Shown here piece by piece: positions 61,140 through 64,000 of a DNA stretch of 64,000 bases. This DNA is from Desulfobacteraceae bacterium (GTDB taxonomy: Bacteria > Desulfobacterota > Desulfobacteria > Desulfobacterales > UBA5852). The DNA is taken from positions 24,756-88,755 of the forward strand of contig JABZFP010000027.1 in the NCBI GenBank assembly GCA_014237395.1, written 5' to 3'. The notes under the pieces are model-generated. The model was not told the DNA's origin. It ran no database searches and saw nothing but the letters and a program-made list of their open reading frames with translations. The translations under genes were made by a program, and so were the position numbers. Position 1 is the first letter of the stretch. Each line of letters opens with the position of its first letter.

Positions 61140-61153
61140 ATGGTTATAACCAT
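61140..61153. promoter_or_regulatory. perfect 14-base palindrome
   Basis: ATGGTTATAACCAT, in the 250-base gap between the divergent miniprotein and S4-protein genes, is a candidate operator. A hairpin GCATTC-TTGCG-GAATGC (61115-61131) lies next to it. Confidence 0.45.
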
Positions 61154-61331
61154 AGGCACACCAGCATCAATTTCAAGGGGGCGCGTTTTTCGACCCATAG
61201 ATCCCGGGCAAATGGCATCGTTTCGATGGGCATGCGATCCCTTTGGTGCATTGGACCATGACGGCCCCGTTGCGGTCAGCACACCATAAAGGCACGGAAT
61301 TTAAATATCCCAAAGGAAAGACGACCGGACC

Positions 61332-61541
61332 ATGCAAACGACATTCAAGATCGAGGGTGAGTATATCGAATTGGTGAAGCTGCTGAAAATTACCGGGCTG
61401 TGTGATACCGGCGGCATGGCCAAAATCGTCACGGCCGAAGGGCGCATCAGCGTGGACGGCCATACCGAGCTTCGCAAGCGTTGTAAAATCAGACGCGGTC
61501 AGGTGGTGGTCTTCGATGATCACGCCGTCGAAGTCGTGTGA
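61332..61541 (+). CDS. S4-domain RNA-binding protein (YbcJ-like)
   Basis: A 69-residue protein that is almost only an S4 domain: IELVKLLKITGLCDTGGMAKIVTAEGRISVDGHTELRKRCKIRRGQVVVFDD. The GGxAK and the V-N/D-G-x-x-E-x-R-K-R-x-K motif are the YbcJ/RlbA-type signature for binding structured RNA, probably in ribosome assembly. Similar length to family members. Ribosome site AAAGGAAAGACGACCGG is moderate. Stands between two oppositely read genes. Confidence 0.88.
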   Translation: MQTTFKIEGEYIELVKLLKITGLCDTGGMAKIVTAEGRISVDGHTELRKRCKIRRGQVVVFDDHAVEVV

Positions 61542-61560
61542 GCCGGCGCAGCGGTTTTGA

Positions 61561-62376
61561 TCATGAGTTTTTCAGACCGGACCGGCTGCGACGGTATTCG
61601 ATTATCACCAGATAGAGGGTGGCGGCCAGGTAGCCCAGCAGCGTGCCCCAGACAATCCCCAAATCGGCATAGGTCGTAGCGACGACAAGCGCATAAATCA
61701 GCAGAGACCCCAGGCCGCGGGGGATATTTTTGATGATCGTGCGGACGTGGGCCGGCTGATAGGTAAACTGGATGATGACCAGCAGCGGCAGCATGGTGAT
61801 GGGAAAGGCGGAAAATAGGCCGGCCCATTCCGGACCGACCGCCCGGGCCGCCGTGGTGATCATCAGGATCACCAGCGCGGCGAATAGCGCCCGCAGCAGG
61901 GTGACGCCAAAGCCCAATTGGATTTTGGCGTGGATGGCGGTATCCGGGATGGTGCGGAAGACACGGTCCGCCAGGATCATGCTTGCCATGGCGATCAAGA
62001 GGGCGCTGCCCCGATTGATCGAGACCAGCGATAACCCCCAGGCCGTCAGGCCATAGGCCGCCAGGGCCGGCAGAAGGGCGATACCCAATGCCGGCAGGCG
62101 GCGGCGTCCTTCCGCCGCCTTGAGTCCCAGCAGATACCCCCCGACAAAGGCGACCGTGCCGGTCAACCCGGCCGCCGTAAAGACGGCACTCCGGGCGGCG
62201 AAAGCCGGGCTGATTTCGATCCCGATGAAAAGAAGGCTGATGGCCGCGCCCAGGGGATAGCCGGAAACGACCCCCGCGACCCGCGGTCCGGCAACCTCGG
62301 CAATTAAACTGAGCAGGACCACCACCAGGATCGACACCAGGACTTTGACCATCGGGAAAAGACTGAAACTGATCAT
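61561..62376 (-). CDS. multi-pass membrane protein, unknown function
   Basis: A 271-residue integral membrane protein with about nine hydrophobic helices (for example VKVLVSILVVVLLSLIAEVAG, GLTGTVAFVGGYLLGL, LGIALLPALAAYGLTAW and GLGSLLIYALVVATTYAD). The pattern PRVAGVVSGYPLGAAISLLFIG is repeated by PEWAGLFSAFPITMLPLLVII in the second half, so it looks like an internal duplication of a four- to five-helix unit. I do not recognise the substrate or the family with certainty; a GlpM-like or small transporter is possible. The ATG follows GAGGCATTCGTG. Confidence 0.65.
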   Translation of the reverse strand: MISFSLFPMVKVLVSILVVVLLSLIAEVAGPRVAGVVSGYPLGAAISLLFIGIEISPAFAARSAVFTAAGLTGTVAFVGGYLLGLKAAEGRRRLPALGIALLPALAAYGLTAWGLSLVSINRGSALLIAMASMILADRVFRTIPDTAIHAKIQLGFGVTLLRALFAALVILMITTAARAVGPEWAGLFSAFPITMLPLLVIIQFTYQPAHVRTIIKNIPRGLGSLLIYALVVATTYADLGIVWGTLLGYLAATLYLVIIEYRRSRSGLKNS

Positions 62377-62701
62377 CACGAATGCCTCAGGGGGCGTAGA
62401 GGCCTGCCTTGCTTGCCAGGACGGCCTTATACTGATCTGTCGGAAAGTCCCCGTCAAGAGCAAATTGGGAAGGGCGATGTCGCGGCAGGATGCGACTGCA
62501 TCGGTTTTATGAGGCCTTCATTGAAGTAATCCGGACAGCCGCTGCAAAAAAGACAGCCAGAGAAGACTTTATCAGCTTGAGGAAGCGGCTCTGGTAATCC
62601 GTGACAAATGGAAAATCACGATTAATCATTTAGCCTGTCGAAACGTCTTGCAAGAATTCTGGCAAATGGATGTGTGAAAATCACATTGGGGAGGGTAAAA
62701 A

Positions 62702-63697
62702 ATGCAGACCAAACCATTCGGGTCCACCGGTCTATCCGTTTCGCCCGTCGGCATTGGCCTGGCCGCCCTTGGACGGCCGGGGTATATCACCATCGGGCAT
62801 GCCGATGCGCTGGGGAGAAATTACGATGTGACGGCCATGGAGGCCGGTGCCCATCGGGTCCTGGACAAGGCCTATGCGATGGGGGTGCGCTATTTTGATG
62901 CGGCACGTTCATACGGCCGGGCCGAAGCATTTCTTGCCAGCTGGCTTCAACGTCGGGGGATACCGCCGGGAGATGTGGTCGTGGGCTCCAAGTGGGGCTA
63001 CACCTACACGGCCGGATGGCAGGTGGAGGCCGCGTCCCACGAGGTGAAGGAACACTCCCTGGCGGTCCTGCAGCGGCAGTGGAAAGAGAGTCAGGCGCAT
63101 CTCGGGGCGCATCTCGACCTCTACCAGATTCATTCCGCCACACTGGAAAGCGGTGTCTTGGCAAACCGGGAAGTGTTGAAGGCGCTGGCGCGGCTGAAAG
63201 GTGGCGGAACCGCTATCGGCCTCAGCGTGAGTGGGGAAGGTCAGGGAGCCGTGATTGACTGCGCGCTTGAGACGACCATCGACGGCGTGCGCCTGTTCGA
63301 TGCAGTGCAGGCCACCTGGAATCTGCTGGAAATTTCAGCAGGGCCGGCGTTGAGGCGGGCCGCCGCAGCAGGCCTCGGGGTCATCGTCAAAGAAGCGCTG
63401 GCCAATGGCCGTCTGACCGAGGCCAACGAAGCCCCCGAATTTGACCGCCAGCGTAAGCGATTGCGGCAGGAGGCGCGGCGTCTGGCAGCCACCGTGGACG
63501 CCTTGGCGATGGCGGCTGTTCTGGCCCAACCATGGGCGAGTGTGGTGCTCAGCGGTGCCGCCACAACGTCTCATCTGGTGTCGAACCTGCGGGCGACGGA
63601 CGTGATATGGGATGACCGGGCCGCCGCATCCTTGGAAAATCTCGTCGAACCGCCCGAAGTTTACTGGAAGATGCGAGGTCAATTGAACTGGAACTAG
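62702..63697 (+). CDS. aldo/keto reductase
   Basis: A 331-residue cytosolic reductase of the AKR barrel fold. Opening LSVSPVGIGLAALGRP, then GVRYFDAARSYGRAEAFLASWL gives the catalytic Asp and Tyr, VVVGSKWGY the Lys, and LDLYQIHSATLES the His. The C-terminal SVVLSGAATTSHLVSNL binds the cofactor in a form typical of L-fucose/galactose dehydrogenase-like members. No cysteine cluster, unlike the other AKR at 35123. ATG follows TTGGGGAGGGTAAAA. The 320 bases upstream (62377-62701) have no gene. Confidence 0.9.
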   Translation: MQTKPFGSTGLSVSPVGIGLAALGRPGYITIGHADALGRNYDVTAMEAGAHRVLDKAYAMGVRYFDAARSYGRAEAFLASWLQRRGIPPGDVVVGSKWGYTYTAGWQVEAASHEVKEHSLAVLQRQWKESQAHLGAHLDLYQIHSATLESGVLANREVLKALARLKGGGTAIGLSVSGEGQGAVIDCALETTIDGVRLFDAVQATWNLLEISAGPALRRAAAAGLGVIVKEALANGRLTEANEAPEFDRQRKRLRQEARRLAATVDALAMAAVLAQPWASVVLSGAATTSHLVSNLRATDVIWDDRAAASLENLVEPPEVYWKMRGQLNWN

Positions 63698-64000
63698 ACG
63701 CCCGGCTGGTCCTGCTACAGGGCTTCGTCCCTTTTTTCCCCGCCCGCCCAATCGAAAATGACCACGCCCGAGCAGTCAGGTGGTTGGCATGTATTGAGAT
63801 CAAAATTGATCTAATTAGAGTTTAAAAATGTTGAAATTCATCTTATTATTATCTTTAATTGGATATATTAGATATCAATAATAGGGGCTCGACTAGAACA
63901 GCGGCCTATTTCTGAACATTTTTAGTAATAACAAGTAGATATTTTCATCACGATAATTGAATCGGAATTCGCATTCTTTCAGATGCAGATAAAAAGTCGA
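63698..64000. other. intergenic region turning AT-rich
   Basis: No gene seen. From about 63795 the sequence is strongly AT-rich, in sharp contrast to the rest of the window, with only a 17-codon frame at 63828 and no ribosome site. It may be the promoter region of a gene beyond the edge or the start of transferred DNA. Confidence 0.4.

Overview
The window is a GC-rich (roughly 60 % by eye) bacterial chromosome segment. It contains no rRNA, tRNA, insertion sequence or CRISPR that I can recognise. Several traits point to an anaerobic, probably sulfate-reducing member of the Desulfobacterota (Desulfosarcina-like, by inference): a Ni carbon monoxide dehydrogenase cluster, a tungsten-type aldehyde:ferredoxin oxidoreductase, many Fe-S proteins, two sigma-54 regulators, and an OsmC-like gene with an in-frame UGA that looks like selenocysteine.

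Layout. 1-2065: the end of a YdbH/YnbE/YdbL envelope operon. 2355-5526: an MgtE Mg2+ transporter and an AMP-forming acyl-CoA synthetase. 5651-7945: a four-gene ECF sigma operon (sigma factor, membrane anti-sigma-like protein with a glycogen-binding-like domain, lipoprotein, secreted Gly/Ser-tailed protein). It is followed by a degenerate copy of the acyl-CoA synthetase 3' end. 8506-8886: two tiny peptide genes with strong ribosome sites and a perfect terminator. 9104-15544: housekeeping-type genes (TPR protein, DMT permease, Lon N-domain protein, RhlE-like helicase, YcbB-type L,D-transpeptidase, lipoprotein).

15666-28967: a catabolic regulon around a sigma-54 activator. On one side is a CoA-transferase operon ending in a MoaD/ThiS-like carrier. 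On the other is a class III aminotransferase, AOR, five-gene Liv-type ABC importer and thiolase. Each operon has a -24/-12 promoter with exact GG-N10-GC spacing. The proposed logic is import of an amine or amino acid, transamination to an aldehyde, ferredoxin-linked oxidation, CoA activation and thiolysis.

29047-36367: a secreted protein, a 1038-residue zinc ribbon/pseudokinase/trypsin-like protease/TPR fusion, a TatD nuclease, a secreted DUF6599-like protein and a Tat-exported aldo/keto reductase. 36444-36812 holds two gene remnants. 37021-45972: a GAF-type sigma-54 activator, two tandem palindromes, a candidate -24/-12 promoter and an operon for a small monooxygenase, a DUF3313 lipoprotein and a complete RND efflux system. 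46238-51475: envelope proteins around an unusual Tat-exported EutB-EutC fusion (ethanolamine ammonia-lyase).

51724-54577: a cold-shock protein, a Lys-rich secreted protein, a hemolysin III-like protein and an old-yellow-enzyme reductase. 55050-58862: an FAD/NAD oxidoreductase, a four-cluster ferredoxin and CooS, a unit likely to pass electrons from CO to pyridine nucleotide. 58938-59117 is a compact palindromic repeat. 59240-63697: a quinone-oxidoreductase-like enzyme, the OsmC-like selenoprotein candidate, a Cys-containing miniprotein, an S4 RNA-binding protein, a membrane protein and an aldo/keto reductase. The last 200 bases turn abruptly AT-rich.
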